A stretch of 64,000 nt of DNA from Swaminathania salitolerans (GCF_025994315.1 NZ_BAQE01000029.1); one strand, 5' to 3'. Shown: positions 1-8,491, numbered from the stretch's first letter. Numbers and translations are program-made. Notes: generated by a model from the sequence alone, not told the origin.

Positions 1-537
1 GTCGAGCGCGATGCCGGGAAAGCTGCGTCGCCACAGCCAGCCGAAATGCGCGATATCGGCGATGGAGAAGGCATCGCCTGCCACGAAGTCGCGATGCGCC
101 AGCACGCCGTCGAGTACACCCAGCACGCGTCTGGCTTCGTTGTCGAAGCGTTCGATGGCGAGCGGCAGGGTTTCGCTGGCAAAACGCCGGAAGAAGCCGG
201 CTTGTCCGAAAGCGGGGCTCAGCGCGGAGGCATGAAAGAAAAGCTGTTCGAATACGCGCGCCCGTTCGGCCCCGGTTGCAGGGAGAAGGCGGCCGGTTTT
301 TCCAGCCAGGTACACGAGTATGGCTGCAGACTCTGTGAGGACGAGCTTCTCATCCCTCGCGTCGTGATCAACCAGTACGGGAACCTTCTGGTTAGGATTA
401 AGCGTCGTGAAGGACGTGGTACCCTGTTCGCCTTGCCGGATATTGATGCCGTGTAGCGCATAGGCGAGATCGAGCTCTTCCAGCGCGATGGTGACCTTGA
501 CGCTGTTGGGCGTCGCGAAAGCGTAGACCTCAATCAT
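1..537 (-). CDS. Glutathione S-transferase family protein, 3' part beyond window
   Basis: The frame is open from an ATG at 537 to the window edge, so the C-terminus is missing. The N-terminal ~80 residues read as a thioredoxin-fold GST domain: MIEVYAFATPNSVKVTIALE, then NPNQKVPVLVD (the usual cis-Pro segment) and the glutathione-binding TESAAI motif followed by LVYLA. An all-helical C-terminal domain begins after about residue 90 and includes AGDAFSIADIAHFGW, the conserved N-capping box of GST helix 6. Such YfcG/Ure2-like enzymes conjugate or reduce glutathione adducts in the cytoplasm. The substrate cannot be told. The LysR gene at 810 is divergent and may regulate it. Confidence 0.85.
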   Translation of the reverse strand, partial: MIEVYAFATPNSVKVTIALEELDLAYALHGINIRQGEQGTTSFTTLNPNQKVPVLVDHDARDEKLVLTESAAILVYLAGKTGRLLPATGAERARVFEQLFFHASALSPAFGQAGFFRRFASETLPLAIERFDNEARRVLGVLDGVLAHRDFVAGDAFSIADIAHFGWLWRRSFPGIALD

Positions 538-809
538 GAGCGGTTCCTCCATCAGGTTTTGCAAGGAGAGTGGAGAGCGCCGGGAGAAGGGCGGCGACCA
601 TAGCTTGTGGCAGGTCACCCGTGAGCTGATAGGCCGAGATAAAATGCGACACCGGTCGTGTTGATACGGCGTTGGTGAAATGAACGATCATCCTGAAGCC
701 TGCTCCATCCTTCCCCGACGCTGACCGGGTTGCAGGCTTGGTTTGCCTCTGTTTCACTGGGCATGGCAGATGGCTCGATGCGATAAGCATCATTCCCCGG
801 AGGAATAGG

Positions 810-1685
810 ATGGACCGATATCAGGCGATGACGACGTTCGTGCGTGTGGTCGAGACGGGTTCATTCTCAGCAGCGGCACGGCAGCTTCATGTTGGTCAGC
901 CCGCTGTGTCGAAAATCGTGGCACAGCTGGAAAGCCGGTTGCAGGTCAGCCTGCTGATACGCTCGACGCACGGTCTGACGCCGACAGAGGCGGGGCAGGC
1001 GTTTTACGAGCGCGCGCGCAATGCGCTGCTGGAAGCCGACGAGGCCGAGCTGGCGGCGCGCGGCGCGGGAAGCGGTCTGTCCGGACGGCTGCGCGTATCG
1101 GCCGCCACGACATTCGCGCGGCTGCATATCATACCCCGGCTTCCGGCTTTTCTCGATGCGCATCCGCAGCTCGATGTCGATATTCTGCTTGATGACCGGA
1201 TGATCGATCTCGTGGCCGAGGGGGTTGATATCTCGTTGCGTATGGGGGCTTTGGCCGATTCCTCAGCGGTCGCGCGCAAGCTGGCGACGGGAAAACGTTC
1301 GGTGCTCGCCACACCGGCCTATCTGGCGCGTGCGGGCATGCCGTTGGTTCCTGCCGATCTGGCTGATCACACCGCGATCGTTTACAGTCAGCTCCCCAAT
1401 GTCTGGTCATTTCACAGGGATGGCTCGGCCGTCTCGGTGTCCGTTGCGGGGCGTCTTAGGGTCAGCGCTGCCGAGGGCCTGCGGGCAGCCATACTCGCTG
1501 ATATGGGCCTGACCATCACCTCGGACTGGATGTTCGCCCCGGAACTCGAAAGCGGCGCCGTAACGCGCCTGCTTCCAGCGTGGTCTTTGCCTGATATCGA
1601 CCTTTGGGCTGTCTTCCCCACGGGAAGAATGATGACCGCAAAGGCAAGGCAATTTGCAGATTTTGTTCAGGGCTTGATGGAATGA
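810..1685 (+). CDS. LysR-family transcriptional regulator
   Basis: 291 aa. The N-terminal winged HTH (about residues 1-60) contains FSAAARQLHVGQPAVSKIVA, the classic LysR recognition helix region; the remaining ~220 residues are a periplasmic-binding-like effector domain. The ATG at 810 is chosen because GGAGG lies 7-11 nt upstream and the HTH begins right there; an upstream in-frame start at 738 would add 24 residues of no LysR character. It is divergent from the GST gene (start 537), the usual LysR arrangement, so the GST is the likely target. Effector unknown. Confidence 0.9.
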   Translation: MDRYQAMTTFVRVVETGSFSAAARQLHVGQPAVSKIVAQLESRLQVSLLIRSTHGLTPTEAGQAFYERARNALLEADEAELAARGAGSGLSGRLRVSAATTFARLHIIPRLPAFLDAHPQLDVDILLDDRMIDLVAEGVDISLRMGALADSSAVARKLATGKRSVLATPAYLARAGMPLVPADLADHTAIVYSQLPNVWSFHRDGSAVSVSVAGRLRVSAAEGLRAAILADMGLTITSDWMFAPELESGAVTRLLPAWSLPDIDLWAVFPTGRMMTAKARQFADFVQGLME

Positions 1686-2003
1686 AAGCAAGATGCCGCC
1701 GTTTGGTGCGCATACTGTCTTTTGCGATATTCAGAAAGACAAGGGCTGGCGTTGCGATCGCGTTGGCTCAGCTATGCTGGGAAGTCGAGGCAGAGTTCGA
1801 CATCGACATCGACATCGACAGGTCAACGATGGGTGGTGCCTGACCCGATATGTTGCTCTCTTCAATCCGCTACCGTCGGCCTTGGCCATTCCATTCGGGA
1901 ATAAGCGTTATTGCCATTACCCCGCTCCCCAAGCGAGAGGAAAATACGAAATCTCCGTTTCCTGATTGTCATATTGGCAAGCAAGGATACAGGAGTTTTC
2001 ATA
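1686..2003. other. Intergenic with a short hexamer repeat
   Basis: No convincing gene. Three CATCGA units lie at 1801-1818. Open frames here are short and arginine/histidine-rich readings of the repeat. AGGAG at 1991-1995 is the ribosome-binding site of the next gene. Confidence 0.5.
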
Positions 2004-2582
2004 ATGACGACCAATGCGTTCAAGCTGCATGATATCGAAAATGCACCGAAGGCATCAGCAGACATTCTCAACGGGGTACAGCAGGCCTGGGGCTTTATCC
2101 CCAACTTGCATCGCGTTCTAGCCGAGAGCCCTGCGGCGCTTGAGGCATACGCTACCTTGTGGGGGATTGCTGAAAAAACGAGCTTCTCTCCCGTCGAGCG
2201 GAATATTGCCTATCTGTCGATCATCTACGAGAACGAATGCACCTACTGCATGGCAGGTCACACCAATCTGTCGCGCATGGCAAAAGTCGACGATGCGTCA
2301 ATTGAGGCGATCCGTGAGGGGAAGCCCCTTGCTGACCCCAAACTTGAGGCCTTGCGCAGATTCGCGGCGCTGGTAACACGCAATCGTGGCGTCCTGAGCG
2401 AAGCCGATGTCGATGCATTTAAAGCTGCTGGCTATACCAATCAGTCCGTACTTGACGTGCTGGTGCTTGAAGCCACTAAACTGATTTCGAATTATACCAA
2501 CCATCTCGCTCATACACCTCTGGACAGCTTCATGGCGGGTGCCGAATGGACCGCCCCGGGTAAACTGGGTGTAGCAGGCTGA
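2004..2582 (+). CDS. Carboxymuconolactone decarboxylase / AhpD-like peroxidase-related protein
   Basis: 192 aa from an ATG with AGGAG 8-13 nt upstream. The core matches the AhpD-like fold: ENECTYCMAGHT carries Cys79, Cys82 and His86 (C-x-x-C-x-x-x-H), the redox/proton-relay centre of alkylhydroperoxidase D, and PVERNIAYLSIIYE is the helix before it. Members of this branch act as thiol peroxidases or remain uncharacterised; true gamma-carboxymuconolactone decarboxylases lack the CxxC, so a redox role is favoured. It lies about 120 bp upstream of an SDR gene on the same strand and may be co-transcribed with it. Confidence 0.85.
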   Translation: MTTNAFKLHDIENAPKASADILNGVQQAWGFIPNLHRVLAESPAALEAYATLWGIAEKTSFSPVERNIAYLSIIYENECTYCMAGHTNLSRMAKVDDASIEAIREGKPLADPKLEALRRFAALVTRNRGVLSEADVDAFKAAGYTNQSVLDVLVLEATKLISNYTNHLAHTPLDSFMAGAEWTAPGKLGVAG

Positions 2583-2703
2583 ACGCAGCCCATTTTGGCA
2601 AATGGCCGAAGCAAGTCCTTCGGCCGAGGTGTCGCGGAGGTGTCTCGATACACCCCCGGGCTCATGGGCTGAACCTCAAATTTGTTGATCAGGGAAGCTT
2701 CCA

Positions 2704-3414
2704 TTAGATAAGTCCATTCTCATCACAGGCGCGTCGAAAGGCATCGGGCGGGCGGCAGCGCAGGCACTTGCTGACACGGGCTGGCACGTTATCGGCGTAG
2801 CCCGTTCAATTGCGGGAGGATTTCCGGGCGAGTTCGTCTCGTGCGATCTGACCGATAGCGACGCAATCCGGAAACTGGCGAGAGATGTCGTCAGCCGTGG
2901 TAACGTGCTGGGTGTCGTCAATAATTTCGGTATTGCGAGACATGAGCGCTTTGAGAGCGTCACGGACGTCGACTTTATGGCGCTGCTTGGGGCCAACCTC
3001 CGCCCGGCATTACAGGTTACGCAGGCTTTGCTTCCAGGGATGCGCGATGCCAAGTTTGGGCGCATAGTAAATATTGGCAGTCTCACCACGCGTGGATTGC
3101 CCTATCGCGCCGGGTATGCGGCGGCAAAATCCGCACTCGAGAGCCTCACGCGGACGATCGCGATCGAATACGCTGCATATGGCATCACAGCGAACATCGT
3201 CGCCCCAGGTCCAACGGAGACGGAGCTCTTTCGCGCAAATAATCAGCCTGGTAGCGAAGGCGAGGCAAGATATCTTGCAGGCGTGCCTGCCGGAAGGTTT
3301 GGCCACCCCGAAGAAATCGCAGCAGCGATTTCTTTCTTCTGCTCAGACCTTGCCAGCTTCATTACAGGCCAGTCGCTTTTCATCGACGGCGGTAGCAGTC
3401 TGGGAAAAGGATGA
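2704..3414 (+). CDS. SDR-family NAD(P)-dependent oxidoreductase with no standard start codon
   Basis: Classical short-chain dehydrogenase. The cofactor motif TGASKGIG lies at residues ~8-15, VNNFG replaces the usual NNAG, and the active site is Ser126, Tyr138, Lys142 (IVNIGSLTTRG and GYAAAKSAL), numbered from the TTA at 2704. The tail ITGQSLFIDGG is the typical SDR C-terminal signature. The frame is open from 2689, but there is no ATG, GTG or TTG before the GTG at 2905, which would delete the whole cofactor site. An SD-like AGGGAAG (2691-2697) stands 6 nt before TTA at 2704, where a start is expected. Either the start was mutated (for example ATG to TTA) or a rare codon is used. The enzyme is otherwise intact. 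Confidence 0.75.
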   Translation, partial: LDKSILITGASKGIGRAAAQALADTGWHVIGVARSIAGGFPGEFVSCDLTDSDAIRKLARDVVSRGNVLGVVNNFGIARHERFESVTDVDFMALLGANLRPALQVTQALLPGMRDAKFGRIVNIGSLTTRGLPYRAGYAAAKSALESLTRTIAIEYAAYGITANIVAPGPTETELFRANNQPGSEGEARYLAGVPAGRFGHPEEIAAAISFFCSDLASFITGQSLFIDGGSSLGKG

Positions 3415-3604
3415 TCGATATCGGAAGCGGCTCCGCGAACATACTGAATCTTAGCAGGCGTGAACCAAAATCCGCATAGCTTAGTCTTGTATCGTCTTCC
3501 CCTGATAGAGTCACTCGTCGGCACGCGTAGTTGAGCGTGGCTCGCCTCACGACGCGTGATAATGCTATGTCAGCAAAAATTCTGACGGTTACGCACCAGG
3601 GTGG

Positions 3605-3925
3605 AGACATGCCTCTGAGGAGGGGCTTTTGGGCCTTATAACCCCCTCGCCCCCCTCTACTTCCGATAATGATAAAAATCGGAAGTAGGAAAAAGGCGGA
3701 AGGCCGCCATTTTCTGTCTATCGGCAATCTTATCTCGCTACGCGTTATCGACCGATCCGATCGGCAGACGACGACCGGCGTCGGCGGTTATTTTTCTACG
3801 TTTTAGCGCCCAGTTATTTGGAGTAGGTCGTCACTGAGAGAACCCCGCCCAAAGGCTCTCCGTCTTGAATGGGGGGATAGCAGATTGTCAGCTCTCGACG
3901 AAAATTAGAGCGGAGCGGACATCAG
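3605..3925. repeat. Intergenic repeat element, copy A, with perfect palindrome
   Basis: The centre is a perfect inverted repeat, CTACTTCCGAT (3657-3667) and ATCGGAAGTAG (3678-3688), with a 10-nt spacer. The left flank (GGGGCTTTTGGGCC) and right flank (AGAACCCCGCC, then GAATGGGGGGAT and GCGGACAT) recur at other copies in this window. The other centres are at 6839, 29789 and 31355. Confidence 0.75.
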
Positions 3926-3938
3926 AAACATTTTTAGC

Positions 3939-3970
3939 TTGAGAATTGAGTAGATTTCTCGTATCTACTC
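3939..3970 (+). promoter_or_regulatory. mazEF promoter with overlapping palindromic operator
   Basis: -35 TTGAGA (3939-3944), 17-bp spacer, -10 TATCTA (3962-3967). A perfect inverted repeat GAGTAGAT-7 nt-ATCTACTC (3948-3955, 3963-3970) covers the spacer and -10. This fits autorepression by the AbrB-type antitoxin or its complex with the toxin. Confidence 0.7.
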
Positions 3971-3993
3971 AGTATACACATGGGGATGGTTCA

Positions 3994-4236
3994 ATGCACG
4001 GTACGGTACGCAAGTGGGGTAATAGTGCTGCCATTCGGCTGCCAACCAGCCTTCTCAACGCCGTCCAGCTTCAAATCGACCAAGCCGTCGACGTCCGGGA
4101 AGAAGACGGGCGGATTATTATCCAACCCCTTCGCCAAGACCGCCTCTCTCTGGAAAGCTTAACCTCGGCGATCACAGACGAAAACCGTCACAGTGAAATA
4201 GACTTCGGGCTTTCGGCTGGCGACGAGGCCTGGTGA
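3994..4236 (+). CDS. mazE: MazE-type antitoxin (AbrB/SpoVT fold)
   Basis: 80 aa. The N-terminal half is the swapped-hairpin DNA-binding domain with VRKWGNSAAIRLP, the hallmark of MazE/PemI/ChpS antitoxins; the acidic C-terminal half (ENRHSEIDFGLSAGDEAW) is the flexible toxin-wrapping tail. The ATG at 3994 is preferred over the upstream start at 3946 because the latter lies inside the promoter palindrome. The stop codon shares its A with the ATG of mazF, so the two are translationally coupled. It binds DNA as a dimer and is predicted to repress its own promoter. Confidence 0.9.
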   Translation: MHGTVRKWGNSAAIRLPTSLLNAVQLQIDQAVDVREEDGRIIIQPLRQDRLSLESLTSAITDENRHSEIDFGLSAGDEAW

Positions 4237-4565
4237 TGCCGGAATGGGTCCCGGATTGCGGGGATATCGTGTGGCTCGAGTTTGACCCGCAGGCTGGTCG
4301 TGAGCAGGCAAGGCACAGGCCTGCCGTGGTACTATCGCCAGCTTCATACAACGCAAAGTCAGGAATGATCGTGTGCTGCCCGACGACCACGCGCATCAAG
4401 GGCTACCCGTTCGAAGTTTCGCTGCGGGGCCAGCCCGAGAGCGTTGTGCTATCTGATCAGTTACGCAGTCTCGACTGGCGAGCACGACGCGCGAAGATGA
4501 AAGGAAAAGCTACCGACACCGAGCTCGAGGCCGTCCGCGAGCGAGTTCGTCTCTTAGTCGGATAG
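4236..4565 (+). CDS. mazF: MazF/PemK-type endoribonuclease toxin
   Basis: 109 aa, normal length for MazF. GDIVWLEFDPQAGREQARHRP followed by AVVLSPASYN is the conserved beta1-beta2 region; Arg and the later TTTRIKGYPFEV supply catalytic and RNA-contact positions. MazF toxins cut mRNA at short sequence motifs unless bound by MazE. ATG at 4236 overlaps the mazE stop (TGATG). The gene converges on the amidohydrolase at 4593 with only 27 bp between stops. The module lies between repeat copies A and B, which suggests mobility. Confidence 0.9.
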   Translation: MPEWVPDCGDIVWLEFDPQAGREQARHRPAVVLSPASYNAKSGMIVCCPTTTRIKGYPFEVSLRGQPESVVLSDQLRSLDWRARRAKMKGKATDTELEAVRERVRLLVG

Positions 4566-4592
4566 CAGGACTTTGCAACTGAGCCGCTTCTC

Positions 4593-5582
4593 CTATGAAG
4601 CCGTCGACAATCCCGCCGTAAGGCGCTCCCAGTTGCCATGCGCGAAAGCGCACGCGGCAGCCTGATCGAGACCGCATTCGTTTAGAAAACGTCGCGCGTC
4701 ACCTCCGGGGCGATATTGATAAGGGTAGTCGGTCGAAAACAGCAGCCGATCATAGCCGACGATGCGGGCCGCCTGTTCCAGGTAATGCGGCATAAACATG
4801 CCGCTCGCCGTGACATACAGGTTGCGCCGGAAATAAGTCATCATGGGCTGCTGCAACCCGGAGACACGATCCATGTTGGCGATCCGCTCGGCGTAGAACA
4901 GGACCAGTTCTCCCCAATGCCCCAGAATGACCTGCAGGTCTGGAAAGCGATCGAAATGACCCGCAAGGGCGAGCCGCAGGAACTGGATGCCGGCGTCGTA
5001 GTGCCAGCCAAGCCCGAAACAGGCGAAGGCCGCATCCACCATAGGGCTGAAACCCGAATAATAGGCGTCCCGCACCACCTTGTCCGGCGCCCTGGGATGC
5101 AAAAGGACCGGGGCATGCAACGCTGCGGCACTCTGAAAAATCGGTAGCAGATCGAGATGGTCCAGGTTGCGATTTCCGACCCGGCCGCACAGCATCGTCC
5201 CCTTGAAGCCCAGCGTTCTTACGCAGCGTTCGAGTTCGAGTGCTGCTTCGTCGGGCATGGTCACGGGTAGTGTCGCCAGTCCCTGAAAGCGATTCGGGTG
5301 GCGGGCAATTGCCTCGGCCACGGCATCGTTCGCCCGGCGGGCCAGATCCACGCTCTCTCGTCCAAGATCATGCAAGGCAGGCGTGGTCAGCGACAAAACC
5401 TGCACGTCCAGCCCCGTCTCATCCATGAGTGCGATCCGCTCTTGGGAGAGATCAACCAGCCGTTTTTCGAGCGGGCCGCCATGAAATGCGACGCTCGGAT
5501 CTGCGGCTTCTAGACTGATGGCAGACCAAGCGTTTTTCACCTCTTGTGTCAGGAAGTGCTCTTCGATGCCGATCAGTTTCAT
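4593..5582 (-). CDS. Amidohydrolase_2 family metal-dependent hydrolase/decarboxylase
   Basis: 329 aa. The start GIEEHF gives the E-x-H metal-binding motif typical of the ACMSD/gamma-resorcylate decarboxylase branch. Further metal-ligand segments are LLHPRAPD, ILGHWGE and the C-terminal FSTDYPYQ aspartate. The ATG at 5582 is chosen because AGGAG lies upstream and the family N-terminus begins there; a longer frame to 5855 would add 91 residues of non-family sequence and cover the divergent regulator. Family members decarboxylate hydroxybenzoates or hydrolyse lactones; the substrate here is not readable. The divergent LysR gene at 5743 is the likely regulator. Confidence 0.85.
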   Translation of the reverse strand: MKLIGIEEHFLTQEVKNAWSAISLEAADPSVAFHGGPLEKRLVDLSQERIALMDETGLDVQVLSLTTPALHDLGRESVDLARRANDAVAEAIARHPNRFQGLATLPVTMPDEAALELERCVRTLGFKGTMLCGRVGNRNLDHLDLLPIFQSAAALHAPVLLHPRAPDKVVRDAYYSGFSPMVDAAFACFGLGWHYDAGIQFLRLALAGHFDRFPDLQVILGHWGELVLFYAERIANMDRVSGLQQPMMTYFRRNLYVTASGMFMPHYLEQAARIVGYDRLLFSTDYPYQYRPGGDARRFLNECGLDQAAACAFAHGNWERLTAGLSTAS

Positions 5583-5690
5583 GGGCTTGCTCCTGCCTGA
5601 AGACGCCTCGTCTGAACGGGACGCGCCTGTTTCACGTCGGCGAAGATAAGCGCGCGCCAAGAGAGGCGCCAGACGCATCCCGATCAATGA

Positions 5691-5734
5691 ATAGTTGCGT
5701 GCAACGCTATCTATTACCCGCCATGGGGGGTAAT
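5691..5734. promoter_or_regulatory. Divergent LysR control region with two inverted repeats
   Basis: TTGC-GT-GCAA lies at 5695-5704 inside ATAG...CTAT (5691-5710), a LysR-box-like T-N-A dyad. A second dyad, ATTACCC (5713-5719) and GGGTAAT (5728-5734), lies just before the regulator start. Placement between divergent genes fits binding by the regulator. Confidence 0.5.
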
Positions 5735-5742
5735 ATCGCGGC

Positions 5743-6666
5743 ATGGAGACCATGGATTTCAATCTGCTGACGGCGCTGGACGTGCTCCTCGCCGAGGCCA
5801 GCGTGACCGGTGCCTCACGTAAGCTGGGGCTGAGTCCATCCGCCATGAGCCGCACGCTGGCGCGGCTTCGCGCGGCTACCGGCGATCCGCTGCTGGTTCG
5901 CGCTGGCCGACACCTCGTGCCGACACCCTATGCGGCGGAAATCCATGATCGCGTCCACGAATTGACACGCGACGTGCGATCCATCCTGCATCCGTCATGT
6001 CGGGAGCTAGATCTAGCAACGTTGGATCGAACCTTTACCATCCGCGCCAATGAAGGCTTCGTGCAGTTCTTCGCAAGCCCGCTTGTCAAGGCCGTTATGG
6101 ACGTAGCCCCCCGCGCCCGTCTGCGTTTCGCGCCCAAGCCCGACAAGGATGTCCAGCCACTTCGGGAAGGACGGATCGACCTGGAAATCGGCGTACGCAG
6201 CGAGTCCGCGCCCGAGATCCGAAGCCGCTTGTTGTTCCGGGATGAATTTATCGGCGTGGCCCGCGTCGGTCACCCGATCTTTTCCGGCGGGCCGATCAAC
6301 GTGGAGCGATATATCGCGTGCCGCCACGTCATCACGTCACGAAGGGGAGCGTTTCGGGGCCCGGTTGATGACGTATTGGAGGCGATGGGTCATCGGCGCA
6401 TCGTGTCGGTCGTGGTTCCCGGATTTCCGGACGCGCTACGGATCGTAAATAGCTCTGATCTGATCACACATGTGCCGCAATCAGGACTTGGCCGCCATAT
6501 CATCGATCCAGCGGAAACCAAGCGCCTTCGAACATTCCCACTACCTATCAGAACGCCTGAAATTGCTGTTTGCATGATGTGGCATCCACGGCTGGATGCG
6601 GATCCGGCGCACCAATGGTTACGTGAGACAGTGCACAAGAGCTGTCGAACGCTTCTTGGAAATTGA
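5743..6666 (+). CDS. LysR-family transcriptional regulator (NodD/aromatic type)
   Basis: 307 aa. MDFNLLTALDVLLAEASVTG followed by ASRKLGLSPSAMSRTLARLR is the LysR winged HTH, closest in style to NodD/NahR-like regulators that begin DFNLL. The effector domain follows. Starts at 5743 (ATGGAG) and 5752 (ATGGAT) are both possible; the second fits the family N-terminus better. It is divergent from the amidohydrolase, which is the expected target, and an aromatic acid is a reasonable guess for the inducer. Confidence 0.88.
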   Translation: METMDFNLLTALDVLLAEASVTGASRKLGLSPSAMSRTLARLRAATGDPLLVRAGRHLVPTPYAAEIHDRVHELTRDVRSILHPSCRELDLATLDRTFTIRANEGFVQFFASPLVKAVMDVAPRARLRFAPKPDKDVQPLREGRIDLEIGVRSESAPEIRSRLLFRDEFIGVARVGHPIFSGGPINVERYIACRHVITSRRGAFRGPVDDVLEAMGHRRIVSVVVPGFPDALRIVNSSDLITHVPQSGLGRHIIDPAETKRLRTFPLPIRTPEIAVCMMWHPRLDADPAHQWLRETVHKSCRTLLGN

Positions 6667-7004
6667 CGTCTGTTTTTGAAAATAAATCAAGGCGTTTCTA
6701 ATGTCCTAAAAGAGGTCGGAAGCCGCTATACGACCTCGAGCGCAGCCGCACGGGAAGAAAGATGATCCGCACTTCATCACAAAGAGCGTCTGATGCAGAC
6801 ATTCCGACCCATCCCCCGCCGCTCTGCGCTCATCGAGCCTACTTCCGATAATATAAGCTATCCGAAGTAGATCGGCGTTAGGAGAACCCCGCCAAAACTC
6901 TTTGTACAGAATTGGGGGGGATTGCAGTCGGTCCGCTTCATGCGAACGAGCTGTGGAAGCGGACATTCTGATTCGGTGTGAAAGGGGTGCGCTGCTGCCT
7001 CTCG
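6667..7004. other. Intergenic region holding repeat copy B
   Basis: No gene supported; most of the region is repeat copy B, listed separately. Confidence 0.6.
6798..6972. repeat. Intergenic repeat element, copy B
   Basis: The centre is CTACTTCCGAT (6839-6849) and ATCCGAAGTAG (6860-6870): the same arms as copy A with one mismatch and the same 10-nt spacer. The right flank GAGAACCCCGCC...GAATTGGGGGGAT and the terminal GCGGACATTC match copy A. Orientation is the same. Confidence 0.75.
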
Positions 7005-7412
7005 CTAAACCCTGTCGTACCCGTAGCCTAGCACTTTGATCACCCGACATTCCTCGATCGTACCGCGCGCGCACCGATCTAGCGAGCGTTGCAACTCGGC
7101 GCGCAGCGCCACCAGCTTCTCGATCCGTCGGTCAATATTCTCGACGTGGCGGTGAACAATAGCGTCCACTTCGGCGCAGGAACGCTCCCGCTGTTCGCTG
7201 AGCGTCAGCAACTCACGAATGTCGGCGACCTCGAAGCCCAGCTCGCGGGCATGGCGAATGAAGTTGAGCCGGGCGACCTCGTCCACACCGAAGCGCCTTT
7301 GCCGCCCTTCCGTTCGTGCCGGTGTCGGAAGAAGCCCGACGCCTTCATAGTAGCGGATCGTCGGCACCTTGACCCCAGTGCGCCGCGCCAACTCACCAAT
7401 CGAGATGCTCAT
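7005..7412 (-). CDS. MerR-family metal-responsive regulator
   Basis: 135 aa. The N-terminus ISIGELARRTGVKVPTIRYY is the MerR winged HTH, followed by GLLPTPARTEGRQRRF, the usual wing. A long dimerisation helix (about residues 80-115) follows. Cysteines in RSCAEVD, DRCARGTIEECRV form the likely metal-binding set, arranged as in CadR/PbrR/ZntR-like proteins. Divergent from the CDF gene at 7477, whose promoter has the 19-bp spacer and dyad recognised by MerR proteins. The metal cannot be fixed from sequence; Zn, Cd or Co are the usual choices. Confidence 0.9.
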   Translation of the reverse strand: MSISIGELARRTGVKVPTIRYYEGVGLLPTPARTEGRQRRFGVDEVARLNFIRHARELGFEVADIRELLTLSEQRERSCAEVDAIVHRHVENIDRRIEKLVALRAELQRSLDRCARGTIEECRVIKVLGYGYDRV

Positions 7413-7424
7413 GGTGCTTTTCCC

Positions 7425-7455
7425 TTGAAGCTCTAGTGGCTAGAGATTGTAGGGT
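7425..7455 (+). promoter_or_regulatory. MerR-type promoter with 19-bp spacer and operator
   Basis: -35 TTGAAG (7425-7430), 19-bp spacer, -10 TAGGGT (7450-7455). A perfect dyad CTCTAG-TGG-CTAGAG (7431-7445) fills the spacer. Over-long spacing with the dyad between the boxes is the diagnostic MerR layout. Confidence 0.85.
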
Positions 7456-7476
7456 GATCCCGGAAAGGAGTCACTC

Positions 7477-8229
7477 ATGTCCAAGAACCGCTGCAAGTCC
7501 GAGACCGCCTGTTGCGCTCCGCCACCTCTGGTCGTGCCCACGAAAACAGTCACATCAACCGTCGAGGTGACGACATTCGACATCGTCCAGAATAGCTGCT
7601 GCCCGAAGGGTGTCCCGGTCTTCGACGGTATAGACCCGCGTTACAAGCGCGTCCTGTGGACGGTGATCGCGATCAATGGCGGGATGTTCATGACCGAAAT
7701 GGCGGCGGGACAGTTCGCTGGCTCGCAAGCCCTCAAGGCCGACGCACTCGACTTTCTGGCCGATACCGTCACCTACGGTTTGAGCCTGGCGGTGATCGGC
7801 GCGAGCCTGCGTACGCGAGCCACGGCGGCACTCGCCAAAGGCGTCTCGCTGTCGCTGATGGCGCTGTGGGTGTTCGGGTCCACCGTCTACCATACGCTGA
7901 TCCTTGGCGTTCCGCAGGCCGAGATCATGGGTGCAATCGCCGTTCTGGCACTAACCGCGAACCTTGCCTCGGTGTTCCTGCTCTTGCCCTACAAGGATGG
8001 CGACGCCAACGTGCGCTCGGTGTGGCTCTGCTCTCGCAACGATGCGATCGGCAACCTAATCGTCATGGGCGCGGCACTCGGCGTCTGGAGCACCATCAGC
8101 GCATGGCCTGACCTTGCGGTGGCCGCGATCATGGCTGGCATCTTCCTTTCATCAGCGGTTCAGATCCTGCGGCAGGCATGGGCAGAATATCGAACCGAAG
8201 AGGCTGGCACGAAGGCAGCCGCCGCATAG
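7477..8229 (+). CDS. CDF-like cation efflux transporter with Cys-rich N-terminus
   Basis: 250 aa, about six membrane segments after a ~50-residue cytosolic head holding Cys6, Cys12, Cys13, Cys41 and Cys42. Helices GGMFMTEMAAGQFAGSQALK and ADALDFLADTVTYGLSLAV correspond to CDF TM1-TM2, with the second metal-site helix at NDAIGNLIVMGAAL. The canonical CzcD/YiiP His in TM2 and TM5 is replaced (ALDFLAD and NDAIGN), so metal choice may differ. No long C-terminal cytoplasmic domain is present. Under a MerR-type promoter, it presumably exports the metal sensed by the divergent regulator. Confidence 0.8.
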   Translation: MSKNRCKSETACCAPPPLVVPTKTVTSTVEVTTFDIVQNSCCPKGVPVFDGIDPRYKRVLWTVIAINGGMFMTEMAAGQFAGSQALKADALDFLADTVTYGLSLAVIGASLRTRATAALAKGVSLSLMALWVFGSTVYHTLILGVPQAEIMGAIAVLALTANLASVFLLLPYKDGDANVRSVWLCSRNDAIGNLIVMGAALGVWSTISAWPDLAVAAIMAGIFLSSAVQILRQAWAEYRTEEAGTKAAAA

Positions 8230-8491
8230 GCGAGGATCATGCGCCATGTCCGCTTCCCGGCAACGCGAAGCGGTCCGGCCACGTCGTGAAAGAGGCGACA
8301 CCAGACGTTCCCTATATCTGCCGAAACAGATGCAGGTAGGGGCGGTTGACCGGCACAGCGTCCTCGCGCTCGCGCAATCGGATTTCGGCTGAATTCATGC
8401 TCCAGGTGACAGATATGATCGATCGCCTCTAGATTCATCCGGCATAGAGCGGCTCTCCGTTGACATGACCCCGCCGTAGGAAGGAAGACAA

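Larger units (their letters stand above)
3415..3993. other. Intergenic region holding repeat copy A and the mazEF promoter
   Basis: No gene supported. The region contains repeat copy A and, at its right end, the mazEF control region; both are listed separately. Confidence 0.6.
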
